A stretch of 64,000 bases of DNA from Alloboseaceae bacterium BT-24-1 (lineage in GTDB: Bacteria; Pseudomonadota; Alphaproteobacteria; Rhizobiales; Beijerinckiaceae), in contig JAOYTL010000009.1 of assembly GCA_025846845.1 (NCBI GenBank), positions 124,001 to 188,000 of the forward strand. Direction: 5' to 3'. Below the pieces are notes generated by a model. It made no database searches. It had not been told where the DNA came from and saw only the letters and a list, made by a program, of their open reading frames with translations. The position numbers and the translations under genes are program-made. Positions 36,135-44,855 of the stretch are shown here, piece after piece (within the stretch, counting starts at the first letter, position 1; the number at the start of each line of letters is the position of its first letter).

Positions 36135-36719
36135 CTACTTGCGAAGGCGCTGGCGGACGCTAGCAAGCGCCTCGACGCTCGCCACCACCAGAGCACTCTT
36201 GACCACCGAGCCGAGCAAGAACGGCGTCGTTCCGACCGCAACCGCCTTTTCCCAGCCGAGGGCCGTTGCCAACCATGTCGTGCCCATGGCCAGGATGACG
36301 GCATGGGCCGCCATCATCACGAAGAAGACCCACAGCCGATTGATACCTCCGCTCCGCTGCACTGCCAGACCCACCGCCATCGCGGCTATCGGAAAGGCCA
36401 GCAGATAACCGCCGGTCGGCCCGATCAGCCGCAGCAGCCCGGACGTGCCGTTGGCCAGCACAGGAAGGCCCAAGGCCGCCTCGATCAGGTAGAGCAGCGC
36501 CGACAACCCCGCGATCCGCCAGCCCAGCGTCGCCCCGAGAAGAAGGACGGCATAGGTTTGCAATGTCATGGGCACCGGCATCAGCGGCACGCTGATCTGG
36601 GCTGCCGCGGAAATCAGCATCGAGCCGGCGGACGCGAGGGCAAGGCTACGCCCAGCCGACGGTCGAACTAGGACAGCTGACAGCCGGGAGATGCCGAGGA
36701 TGGAGACGTGCTGAGTCAT
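36135..36719 (-). CDS. bioY: Biotin transporter substrate-binding component BioY
   Basis: A 194-residue membrane S-component with about six helices and BioY signatures ISVPLMPVPMTLQTYAVLLL, GLSALLYLIEAALGLPVLA and GPTGGYLLAFPIAAMAVG. It captures biotin, alone or with an ECF module. AGGAGG lies before the ATG. It sits between the biotin-dependent carboxylase gene pccA (54 bases) and mutA in one operon, which links biotin supply to propionyl-CoA carboxylation. Confidence 0.95.
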   Translation of the reverse strand: MTQHVSILGISRLSAVLVRPSAGRSLALASAGSMLISAAAQISVPLMPVPMTLQTYAVLLLGATLGWRIAGLSALLYLIEAALGLPVLANGTSGLLRLIGPTGGYLLAFPIAAMAVGLAVQRSGGINRLWVFFVMMAAHAVILAMGTTWLATALGWEKAVAVGTTPFLLGSVVKSALVVASVEALASVRQRLRK

Positions 36720-36773
36720 GGGACCTCCTGAAGATGGGAATGTGAGACCTGAGACCGCCCAGGAAGGTGCCGC

Positions 36774-38774
36774 TCATCCGAATTCCATGATGACCGCGTC
36801 GACTGCGAGGGAGTCGCCTTCCTTCGCCAGTATCTTGGCGACGGTGACGTCCTTCTCGGCGCGCAGCACGTTTTCCATCTTCATCGCCTCGACCATGGCC
36901 AGCGCCTCGCCCGCCTTGACCTCCTGGCCGACCGTGACGAGCAGCGCCTTGACCAGGCCCGGCATCGGGCAGAGCAGGAATTTTCCGGTATCGGCAGCAA
37001 TCTTCTCCGGCATCAATGCCGCCAGCTCCGCCTCGCGCGGCGTGTAGACATGGGCGTTGGCATAGGCGCCCGCATGACCGAGCACGACGCCGTTCAGGAT
37101 CGGCCGGACCTGCGCCGCGATCGCGACGCCGTCGAGCGTGCCACGCCAGACCGGCTCGCCCGGCCGCCAGTCGCTCGCGACGGTGAGGGTCCGGTCAGCG
37201 AAGGCGATCGTCACCGCCCCACCCTGCTCCGTGACGTCGCCCTCGAAGCGCTCACCGCCGAGCGAGACGATGCGGGTGCGCTCGAACTCGACCTTGCGCC
37301 AGCCCTCCATCTGCGCCGAGACGTTTCGCTTGCGGGCATTGAGCCGGTGGTCGCAGGAGATCGCGATCGCCGCCATCCGCAAGGCGATCTCGCCTTCCGG
37401 CTGCGGCAGCGAGAAGCCTTCGGGGAATTCCTCGGCGATGAAGCCGGTCGAAAGATTGCCCGAGATCCAGCGCGGATGCTGCATCACCGCCGCAACGAAC
37501 GGGATGTTGTGGCGGATGCCGTCGATGGCGAAGGCATCGAGCGCCCGCGCCTGTGCCTTGATCGCCGCCTCGCGCGTCGGCGCATGCGTCACCAGCTTGG
37601 CGATCATCGGGTCGTAATAGATCGAGATCTCGCCGCCCTCGAACACGCCGGTGTCGTTGCGCACGGTCGCGTCGCCATCCGGCCCCTCGCTCGGCGGACG
37701 GTAGGTCACGAGCCGGCCGGTCGAAGGCAGGAAGTTGCGCGTCGGATCCTCGGCATAGACGCGGGATTCGACCGCCCAGCCGTTCAGCTTCACGTCATTC
37801 TGGCTGAGCGCGAGCTTCTCGCCATAGGCGACGCGGATCATCTGCTCGACCAGGTCGATGCCGGTGATCATCTCGGTCACCGGATGCTCGACCTGCAGAC
37901 GCGTGTTCATCTCGAGGAAGTAGAACGACTTGTCCTGGCCGGCGACGAACTCGACCGTGCCGGCCGAGTCGTAGTTCACGGCCTTGGCGAGCGCGACCGC
38001 CTGCTCGCCCATCTTGCGCCGCGTCGCCTCGTCGAGCAGCGGCGACGGCGCCTCTTCCAGCACCTTCTGGTTGCGGCGCTGGATCGAGCATTCGCGCTCG
38101 CCGAGATAGATGACGTTGCCGTGCTTGTCGCCCAGCACCTGGATCTCGATATGGCGCGGGTCGACGATGAACTTCTCGACGAAGACGCGGTCGTCGCCGA
38201 AGGAGGACGCCGCTTCCGATTTGGCGCGGGCGAAGCCCTCGGCGACCTCAGCCGAAGAATGGGCGATGCGCATGCCCTTGCCACCGCCGCCGGCCGACGC
38301 CTTGATCATCACGGGATAGCCGATCTCGTCGGCGATCGTCACGGCGTGGGCCGGGTCCTCGATGACGCCGAGATAGCCCGGCACGGTCGAGACATTGGCA
38401 GCCGCCGCCGCCTTCTTCGATTCGATCTTGTCGCCCATCGCGGCGATCGCCCCCGGATTGGGGCCGATGAAGACGATGCCGTTATCCTTCAGCGCCTTGG
38501 CGAAGGCCTCGCGCTCGGAGAGAAAGCCGTAGCCGGGATGGACGGCCTCTGCGCCCGTCTGCTTGCAGGCGGCGATGATCTTGTCGATGACGAGATAGGA
38601 TTCGGCAGCAGGTGCGGCGCCGATATGCACGGCCTCGTCGGCCATCTCGACATGCAGCGCGTCGCGATCGGCATCGGAATAGACGGCTACCGTCTTGATG
38701 CCCATGCGCTGGGCCGTCTTGATGACGCGGCAGGCGATCTCGCCACGGTTCGCGATCAGAATCTTCGAGAACAT
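36774..38774 (-). CDS. pccA: Propionyl-CoA carboxylase alpha subunit (biotin carboxylase and biotin carrier)
   Basis: A 666-residue subunit. N-terminal biotin carboxylase domain: FSKILIANRGEIACRVIKTA, ATP loop SAGGGGKGMR, FVEKFIVDPRHIEIQVLGD, EMNTRLQVEHPVTE. A middle BT-type linker is followed by the C-terminal carrier domain with the biotinylated Lys in EAMKMENVL. It carboxylates its own biotin with ATP and bicarbonate; PccB transfers the carboxylate to propionyl-CoA. ATG 38774 is taken as start; a GTG at 38783 overlaps the stop of the small ORF upstream (GTGA). Minus-strand operon pccB-orf62-pccA-bioY-mutA-mutB. Confidence 0.97.
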   Translation of the reverse strand: MFSKILIANRGEIACRVIKTAQRMGIKTVAVYSDADRDALHVEMADEAVHIGAAPAAESYLVIDKIIAACKQTGAEAVHPGYGFLSEREAFAKALKDNGIVFIGPNPGAIAAMGDKIESKKAAAAANVSTVPGYLGVIEDPAHAVTIADEIGYPVMIKASAGGGGKGMRIAHSSAEVAEGFARAKSEAASSFGDDRVFVEKFIVDPRHIEIQVLGDKHGNVIYLGERECSIQRRNQKVLEEAPSPLLDEATRRKMGEQAVALAKAVNYDSAGTVEFVAGQDKSFYFLEMNTRLQVEHPVTEMITGIDLVEQMIRVAYGEKLALSQNDVKLNGWAVESRVYAEDPTRNFLPSTGRLVTYRPPSEGPDGDATVRNDTGVFEGGEISIYYDPMIAKLVTHAPTREAAIKAQARALDAFAIDGIRHNIPFVAAVMQHPRWISGNLSTGFIAEEFPEGFSLPQPEGEIALRMAAIAISCDHRLNARKRNVSAQMEGWRKVEFERTRIVSLGGERFEGDVTEQGGAVTIAFADRTLTVASDWRPGEPVWRGTLDGVAIAAQVRPILNGVVLGHAGAYANAHVYTPREAELAALMPEKIAADTGKFLLCPMPGLVKALLVTVGQEVKAGEALAMVEAMKMENVLRAEKDVTVAKILAKEGDSLAVDAVIMEFG

Positions 38775-38779
38775 GAGGG

Positions 38780-38968
38780 TCACTGCCCTTTAGGATCGTG
38801 TGTTTGGTGAACACTGGTCACGGACCAGAGGAGTTGGGAGATCTCGTCGATCAGGATGGCCGATTGCTGCGGCCCAGATTGGCTGTCGCTCGCGGACCAC
38901 AGAAGCCTTGCGAGGACAGCGAAACGCTCCTCGTCCGCATCCGAGGCCTGGGGTTCGCGTTTCGTCAC
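38780..38968 (-). CDS. Small conserved-position ORF between pccB and pccA (62 residues)
   Basis: A 62-codon frame that begins with a GTG overlapping the pccB stop (CTGTGA) and ends in a TGA overlapping a GTG start of pccA. The protein is soluble and partly helical, with a central LARLLWSASDSQSG and DEISQLLWS. The frame could extend to 38995. I do not recognise the family. In actinobacteria a small epsilon subunit of acyl-CoA carboxylase sits in this kind of position, but I see no matching motif. The double stop/start overlap suggests it is translated and coupled; it may instead be only spacer. Confidence 0.5.
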   Translation of the reverse strand: MTKREPQASDADEERFAVLARLLWSASDSQSGPQQSAILIDEISQLLWSVTSVHQTHDPKGQ

Positions 38969-40494
38969 AGCGGGATGTTGTCGTGCTTTCTCCACGGCCG
39001 CTCGACGCTCTTGGTGCGCAGCATCGCCAGCGCGCGGGCGACCCGTCGGCGCGTCGAGTGCGGCATGATCACCTCGTCGACATAGCCGCGCTCGGCCGCG
39101 ACGAAGGGGGACATGAAGCGGTCTTCGTACTCTTTCGTCTTGGCGGCGATGCCATCCGCGTCCATGCCGCGGAAGATGATCTCGACCGCGCCCTTGGCAC
39201 CCATCACCGCGATCTGCGCCGTCGGCCAGGCATAATTGACGTCGGCGCCGATATGCTTCGAGGCCATGACGTCATAGGCACCGCCGAAGGCCTTTCGCGT
39301 GATCACCGTGACCAGCGGCACGGTGCATTCGCTATAGGCGAAGAGCAGCTTGGCGCCGTGCTTGATCAGGCCGCCATATTCCTGTGCCGTGCCCGGCAGG
39401 AAGCCCGGCACGTCGACCAGGGTGACGATCGGGATCTCGAAGGCGTCGCAATAGCGCACGAAGCGGGCGCCCTTGCGGCTGGCATCCGAGTCGAGCACGC
39501 CCGCCAGCACCATCGGCTGGTTGGCGACAATGCCGACGGTGCGGCCCTCGATCCGGGCGAAGCCGGTGACGATGTTACCGGCATAGGCCTGCTGGATCTC
39601 GAAGAAATCGCCCTCGTCGACCACCTTCAGGATCAATTCCTTGATGTCGTAGGGCTTGTTCGGATTGTCCGGCACCAGCGTGTCGAGGCTCATGTCGACG
39701 CGGTCGGGCACGTCGAAGCTTGGCCATTCCGGCACGCCGACGGTGTTGTTGGCCGGCAGGAAGTCGATCAGGCGACGGACCTGCAGCAGCGCTTCGACAT
39801 CGTTCTCAAAGGAGCCATCGGCGACCGAGGATTTGCTGGTGTGGACCTTGGCGCCGCCGAGCTCCTCGGAGGTGACGGTCTCGTTGGTGACGGTCTTCAC
39901 CACCTCCGGGCCGGTGACGAACATGTAGCTGGTGTCACGGACCATGAAGATGAAATCGGTTATCGCCGGCGAATAGACGTCGCCGCCGGCGCAGGGTCCC
40001 ATGATCACCGAGATCTGCGGGATGACGCCGGACGCCTGAACGTTCCGTTTGAAGACCTCGCCATAGCCGCCGAGCGCCGCGACGCCCTCCTGGATGCGGG
40101 CGCCGCCGGCGTCGAACAGGCCGACGATCGGGGCGCGCATCTTCAGCGCCATGTCCTGGATCTTGATGATCTTCTGGGCGTGCGTCTCGGAGAGCGAGCC
40201 GCCGAAGACGGTGAAGTCCTTCGAGAAGACGAAGACGGTGCGGCCATTGACCGTGCCCCAGCCGGTGACGACGCCGTCGCCGGGGATCTTCTCGGCCTTG
40301 TCCATGCCGAAATCGACGGCGCGGTGCTGCACGAACATGTCGAACTCCTCGAAGGAGTCCTTGTCGAGCAGGAGCTCGATGCGCTCGCGCGCGGTCAGCT
40401 TGCCGCGCTTGTGCTGCGCCTCGATGCGCCGCTCGCCGCCGCCGAGGCGGGCGCCCGCGCGCCGGTCTTCGAGCTGTTCGAGAATGTCCTTCAT
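38965..40494 (-). CDS. pccB: Propionyl-CoA carboxylase beta subunit (carboxyltransferase)
   Basis: A 509-residue carboxyltransferase with both halves of the active site. The N half has GGVYSPAITDFIFMV-like GGDVYSPAITDFIFMV and GDGVVTGWGTVNGR; the C half has RYCDAFEIPIVTLVDVPGFL, AFGGAYDVMASKHIGAD and GAVEIIFRG. It transfers carboxylate from biotin on PccA to propionyl-CoA, giving (S)-methylmalonyl-CoA. GGAG lies before ATG 40494. It is the first gene of the operon and is divergent from the regulator pccR. Confidence 0.97.
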   Translation of the reverse strand: MKDILEQLEDRRAGARLGGGERRIEAQHKRGKLTARERIELLLDKDSFEEFDMFVQHRAVDFGMDKAEKIPGDGVVTGWGTVNGRTVFVFSKDFTVFGGSLSETHAQKIIKIQDMALKMRAPIVGLFDAGGARIQEGVAALGGYGEVFKRNVQASGVIPQISVIMGPCAGGDVYSPAITDFIFMVRDTSYMFVTGPEVVKTVTNETVTSEELGGAKVHTSKSSVADGSFENDVEALLQVRRLIDFLPANNTVGVPEWPSFDVPDRVDMSLDTLVPDNPNKPYDIKELILKVVDEGDFFEIQQAYAGNIVTGFARIEGRTVGIVANQPMVLAGVLDSDASRKGARFVRYCDAFEIPIVTLVDVPGFLPGTAQEYGGLIKHGAKLLFAYSECTVPLVTVITRKAFGGAYDVMASKHIGADVNYAWPTAQIAVMGAKGAVEIIFRGMDADGIAAKTKEYEDRFMSPFVAAERGYVDEVIMPHSTRRRVARALAMLRTKSVERPWRKHDNIPL

Positions 40495-40544
40495 CTGGCT
40501 CCGCCATCAGCCGACTGCACACACACTGCGATAGCCGTTGGCCG

Positions 40545-40600
40545 CTTTTCGCGCCGCGGAAAAAGTGCGATACAGCGAAGATGCAAATTTCCAAAATTCG
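40545..40600. promoter_or_regulatory. pccB-pccR divergent control region
   Basis: The 86-base gap between pccB and pccR holds an imperfect inverted repeat (40545-40565, CTTTTCGCG / GCGGAAAAAG) flanked by two TGCGATA copies. An AT-rich double element, GCAAAT and GCAAAA in direct order, covers the pccR start (about 40582-40609). Related regulators are reported to bind TTTGCAAA-like boxes, and the second element is reminiscent of that, not identical. Confidence 0.4.
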
Positions 40601-42032
40601 CAAAATCAATCGAAAGGTCTTCGCGGGCCCCGCTGTCCGCCGACTACGGGAGGAAGCAGGATGGGCGCAGTTGGACCTTGCGCGAAAACTTCAAATCTCG
40701 CCGAGCTATCTCAACCAGATCGAGCGCTCTCATCGACCGTTGAGCGCATCGGTGCTGGTCGAGCTCGCGCGTGTCTTCCGGGTGGATATCTCCCAATTCT
40801 CGGATAATGCCGAAGACCGGTTGCTCGTCGATTTGCGCGATGCATTGGCCGATTCCGCGATCAGCTCGACGGCTCCCATATCCAACGAGCTGGAAGCGGC
40901 GATCCAACATACGCCGAATATCGCAAGGGCTATCATTCGCCTCCAAGCGGCTCATCGCGCCCTGGACGACAAGTACCAATCCCTCGATCAGACACTCTCT
41001 CACTCCGAGGGCCTGCAAGCGCCTGGCGGGGTGATGTTTCCGTACGAGGAGGTCCGAGACTTCTTTCACAGGATAGGCAACTATATCGATGTCCTGGACC
41101 GAAGCGCCGAAACGACGCGCGAGGAGTTGGGGGCGGATGCCTCTCAATTGACCAACGCGTTGATCGAGCGCCTCGAGATGCGGCATCGCCTGTCGGTTAG
41201 GGTCGATCGGACAATCGGCGCGGAGCGCCCCATAAGGCATTTCGACAGGGCTTCCCGAACACTTTACATCGACGGCTGCGCCGATGCATCCAGCCAAACC
41301 TTTGCTCTCGCACACCAGCTGGCTCAGCTACAGGCAGCGGATCTGGCGCGCGATATCCTGGTCGAGGCGACATTCCGAAGCGCGGACGCAAACGCCGTGT
41401 GCAGCGTCGCTCTTGCCAACTATTTCGCAGGCGCGTTGGTCATGCCTTATCGCAGGTTTCTTGACGCGGCACGAAGCCACCGTCACGATCTGGGCGTCCT
41501 ATCGCATCTTTTCGGCGCCAGTCTCGAACAGGTCGCTCATAGGCTATCGACGCTACAGCGCCCGGGCTCGCAGGGGATACCTTTTTATTTCCTGCGCATC
41601 GACCGCGCCGGGAACATTACCAAGCGGCATAGCGCGACACGCCTGCGGTTTGCCAGATATGGGGGCGCGTGTCCCTTGTGGAACGTCCACGAGGCGTTCG
41701 AGGCGCCCGATCGTATGCTCGTGCAAGTCGTCGAGATGCCCGACGGCGTCCGATACCTCTCGCTGGCACAGGCTCTCACCAAGGCCGGCATTGGCCACAG
41801 CTCGGCAAAACGGCGCTACGCGATCGGCCTCGGCTGCGAACTCGCCGATGCGGGCCAAGTCGTCTACGCCGATGGCTTCCTGCCAAATCCACAAGCGATT
41901 GCCCGCATCGGGATCAGTTGCCGTCTATGCGAACGTGACGACTGCTCGCAGCGAGCGTTTCCCCCCGCCGGCAGCGCCATCGACATAGATCCCGATATCC
42001 GGCGAGCTGTCCCTTACCGAATAGTCGAGTGA
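40581..42032 (+). CDS. pccR: Short-chain fatty acyl-CoA regulator (ScfR family, PccR-like)
   Basis: A 483-residue regulator. Residues about 15-75 form an XRE helix-turn-helix (RRLREEAGWAQLDLARKLQI, SPSYLNQIERSHRPLSASVL). A large middle region resembles a degenerate ImmA/IrrE domain (FALAHQLAQLQAADLARDIL). The C-terminal DUF2083-type part carries CRLCERDDCSQRAFPP. This is the layout of PccR from Rhodobacter sphaeroides, which senses propionyl-CoA and controls propionyl-CoA carboxylase. Divergent placement beside pccB supports the same role here. Confidence 0.92.
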   Translation: MQISKIRKINRKVFAGPAVRRLREEAGWAQLDLARKLQISPSYLNQIERSHRPLSASVLVELARVFRVDISQFSDNAEDRLLVDLRDALADSAISSTAPISNELEAAIQHTPNIARAIIRLQAAHRALDDKYQSLDQTLSHSEGLQAPGGVMFPYEEVRDFFHRIGNYIDVLDRSAETTREELGADASQLTNALIERLEMRHRLSVRVDRTIGAERPIRHFDRASRTLYIDGCADASSQTFALAHQLAQLQAADLARDILVEATFRSADANAVCSVALANYFAGALVMPYRRFLDAARSHRHDLGVLSHLFGASLEQVAHRLSTLQRPGSQGIPFYFLRIDRAGNITKRHSATRLRFARYGGACPLWNVHEAFEAPDRMLVQVVEMPDGVRYLSLAQALTKAGIGHSSAKRRYAIGLGCELADAGQVVYADGFLPNPQAIARIGISCRLCERDDCSQRAFPPAGSAIDIDPDIRRAVPYRIVE

Positions 42033-42078
42033 GGATTCGGTCCTTGTGGGCGCCTTCCCGAGGTCGGTGACGTCCCCG

Positions 42079-43548
42079 TCACGTGCGATGGTCGACCCGC
42101 AATCGTTCCTCGAGCCGCTTGGAGTATGTGGAGATCATAAAGCAAAGCACAAAATAGATCATGCCGGCGTAGGCGAAGCCCGTGTAGAGCGTCGACGGTG
42201 CCGTCCAGTTCGGATCAGCGAAGGCGGAGCGCAACCCACCGAGCAGATCGAAGATCGCAACGATGGAAACAAGTGTCGTCTCCTTCACCAACCCGATGAA
42301 GGAATTGACGATGCCCGGAATGACCAATCTCAAAGCCTGAGGCAGGACGATGAGGCCGGTCGCCTGCCCGTAGTTCAGCCCCAGCGCAGCCGCCGCCTCG
42401 TGCTGGCCGCTCCCGATGGCCTGAAGCCCCCCTCGCACCGTCTCTGCCATGTAGGCCCCTGCGAACAGGGAGATCCCCACGAGAACCCGAACCATCGCGT
42501 CCGGCGAACGCTCCAAAAAGAGCGGCAACATGTACGTGGCGAAGAAGAGGATCGTGATGAGCGGGACGCCACGCACGACCTCGATGAACGTGATGGCGGC
42601 AAAACGCAGTACGGTGGCGTCCGAACGGCGGGCCAATGCGAGAACGATGCCGATCGGCAAGGACGCCACGATACCCGTCGTCGCCACGACCAAGGTGACG
42701 AATAATCCACCCCATTGCGAGGTGGGCACAACCCTCAACGACGGTTCCTCGAGAAACGGAGCATTTGCCGCGGCGGCGAACGTCAACGCGATCGCTGCCG
42801 CCAGAAGCCCATAGGCGCCCCATTTCATCCGGGAGGCCCGTCGGTCGAGCAAGGCTTCGAAGGTCGCGGCTCCCGCACCGCTAAGGAGCGCGAACTCCAT
42901 CCCAGGCGCGAACCTCGGCGAATTCAGGACGCCCGACAGCGCGTAACCCAAGACCATGGCGACCGCAATCGCACCAAATCGCAGCGGCTGCAGATTCGCC
43001 TGCTCGTTCAGACGCATCGCATGAAGGGCGAGAGAGATGACGGCGGCGACAGTAAAAACGACCGAGGTCACGCTCAGCCAAGGCGTGATGATCGACCCGC
43101 CATACAGGAACCCGTATGCGAAGACGGGCAGGACACCGAAGAACGCAATGGCGTTGGGGAGCTTGTACGGCGCCCGAGGCATCGACAACGGTATCAGCAA
43201 AATCAACGCGGCCACGAAGACGAGATTGACGCGCCACCGCTCATCAGCCGGATAGAACCCGTAGGTCAATTGGCCGAGCTTCGCCCAGATAAAGGGCCAG
43301 CATGCCCCTACTTGGTAGGGCACGTCGCTGCACGCCGCCCGGCTGCTGCCTTGCCAAACGGCCCGCACGATCGCGAAGTCGATGAACGAACTGATGAGCA
43401 GATAAGCGACATAAGCCCCTGCCGCGGTTGCAATGCCCTGCATGGGACTGGAGAACACCTCGCGCCGCAACCAGCGTAAGGGACCGACGTCCATATTCGG
43501 GGGCCGCATGGGAGAAAGCGGTTCGCCCTGTACGAATGCGATCGTCAT
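42079..43548 (-). CDS. aapM: General L-amino-acid ABC transporter permease AapM-like
   Basis: A 489-residue permease, longer than HisM types, with the extra N-terminal membrane region typical of AapM (LRREVFSSPMQGIATAAGAY, YGFYPADERWRVNLVF). The C-terminal permease core has FIEVVRGVPLITILFFATYM, YMAETVRGGLQAIGSGQHEA and LNYGQATGLIVLPQALR. It pairs with AapQ for broad amino-acid import. Its start is seven bases beyond the aapQ stop, with AGGTAGGG overlapping that stop. Confidence 0.93.
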   Translation of the reverse strand: MTIAFVQGEPLSPMRPPNMDVGPLRWLRREVFSSPMQGIATAAGAYVAYLLISSFIDFAIVRAVWQGSSRAACSDVPYQVGACWPFIWAKLGQLTYGFYPADERWRVNLVFVAALILLIPLSMPRAPYKLPNAIAFFGVLPVFAYGFLYGGSIITPWLSVTSVVFTVAAVISLALHAMRLNEQANLQPLRFGAIAVAMVLGYALSGVLNSPRFAPGMEFALLSGAGAATFEALLDRRASRMKWGAYGLLAAAIALTFAAAANAPFLEEPSLRVVPTSQWGGLFVTLVVATTGIVASLPIGIVLALARRSDATVLRFAAITFIEVVRGVPLITILFFATYMLPLFLERSPDAMVRVLVGISLFAGAYMAETVRGGLQAIGSGQHEAAAALGLNYGQATGLIVLPQALRLVIPGIVNSFIGLVKETTLVSIVAIFDLLGGLRSAFADPNWTAPSTLYTGFAYAGMIYFVLCFMISTYSKRLEERLRVDHRT

Positions 43549-43554
43549 GGCACC

Positions 43555-44751
43555 CTACCTAGAGACTAGCGCGATCCGCGCATTGTACCAGTTCATGAAC
43601 AGCGACGTGGCAATCGATATCGTGAGATATGTCGCCATCCACATTGCAATGACCTCGATCGCCTGGCCGGTATTGTTGAGGATTGTACCCCCCACCGAGA
43701 CCAGATCGGGATATCCGATACTGACTCCCAGCGACGAGTTCTTCACGATATTCAGATACATGCTCGTCAACATGGGGATGATGATACGCATGGCTTGCGG
43801 TATCGTGATCAATCTAAGGATCGACCCGGCCCGCAGTCCGAGGGATCGCCCTGCCTCCGTCTGGCCCTTCCCGACGCCCTGGATCCCCGCGCGCACGATC
43901 TCTCCGATGTTCGCCGCGCTGTAGAAGGTCAAGGCGATGGCGAAGGCCGCGAACTCCGGCATCATGGTGACACCGCCCGACAAGTTGAAACGGCCTTGCT
44001 GCGGAGCGTCGAGCTGCAGCGGGGCGCCCGCGAGGAGAAAGACGGCGACCAATGATGCTATCGCTAACGCGGATAGGCCTAGCGAGACCCGCCTAGGCAT
44101 GCCGAAACCGGTTCGCTCACGCCGAAGTCGGGACCAGCGTACGATCATCACGGCGGCCGCGAGAACGGCCAGCGCCGCGACACCCAAGATCGCGGCGCCA
44201 GGCTGGATCACCGGCTGCGGAAGGGTCAGACCCCTTTGGCTGAGAAATACCGAACCTAGGATATTGAGCGCCGACCTCGGGGGCGGCATGGCCGCCAGGA
44301 TCGCCAGGTACCAGAACAAGATCTGGAAGAGCAGCGGAAGGTTGCGGACGAGCTCCACGTACCATCTCGCGAGCTGCGATATGATGAAATTGGGAGCCAG
44401 GCGGGCTATCCCGACCGCAAAGCCGAAAATCGTGGAGAGCAATATCGCAACGGCGGATACGAGCATCGTGTTGACTAGCCCTACCATGTAGGCCCGGGCG
44501 TAGGTCATCGTCTCGGACCAGGGGATCAGGGCCTGGGAGATACCGAAGCCGGCAGTTTGGCTGAGGAAGCCGAAGCCGCTCGAAATCCTCTGGTTGGCCA
44601 AGTTCGTTGCCACGTTCTTGACGGCGCTATAAGCGGCGAACGAGAGCAGGATGATCAATAGTGCCTGTAGGGCGATACGACGAACCTTCGGGTCGTTGAC
44701 CAGAGCGGTACGGTGCGTTTCATCCCGACGTGCGGGAGCATCTGGGGTCAT
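43555..44751 (-). CDS. aapQ: General L-amino-acid ABC transporter permease AapQ-like
   Basis: A 398-residue permease with the AapQ layout: first helix LQALLIILLSFAAYSAVKNV, SSGFGFLSQTAGFGISQALI, ELVRNLPLLFQILFWYLAIL, then a central extra region, and NIGEIVRAGIQGVGKGQTEA with the EAA-type RLITIPQAMRIIIPMLTS. It lies between aapJ and aapM. The matching ATPase is not adjacent but at 49742-50536, on the other side of an XRE-cupin regulator. Confidence 0.93.
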   Translation of the reverse strand: MTPDAPARRDETHRTALVNDPKVRRIALQALLIILLSFAAYSAVKNVATNLANQRISSGFGFLSQTAGFGISQALIPWSETMTYARAYMVGLVNTMLVSAVAILLSTIFGFAVGIARLAPNFIISQLARWYVELVRNLPLLFQILFWYLAILAAMPPPRSALNILGSVFLSQRGLTLPQPVIQPGAAILGVAALAVLAAAVMIVRWSRLRRERTGFGMPRRVSLGLSALAIASLVAVFLLAGAPLQLDAPQQGRFNLSGGVTMMPEFAAFAIALTFYSAANIGEIVRAGIQGVGKGQTEAGRSLGLRAGSILRLITIPQAMRIIIPMLTSMYLNIVKNSSLGVSIGYPDLVSVGGTILNNTGQAIEVIAMWMATYLTISIATSLFMNWYNARIALVSR

Positions 44752-44855
44752 CGGTTGGAACTCGATTGGAACGGGTTGGGCCGGTAGGACCGCGAAGCCC
44801 TGCCGGCCCTCTTCCGAGGCCGCGGAATGCCTTTAAGCTCTCGTGGCGAACCGAT

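Noticed and set aside
37050..38810. A 586-residue open frame on the plus strand
   Set aside because: It mirrors pccA codon by codon, is rich in Asp/Arg/His and has no domain.
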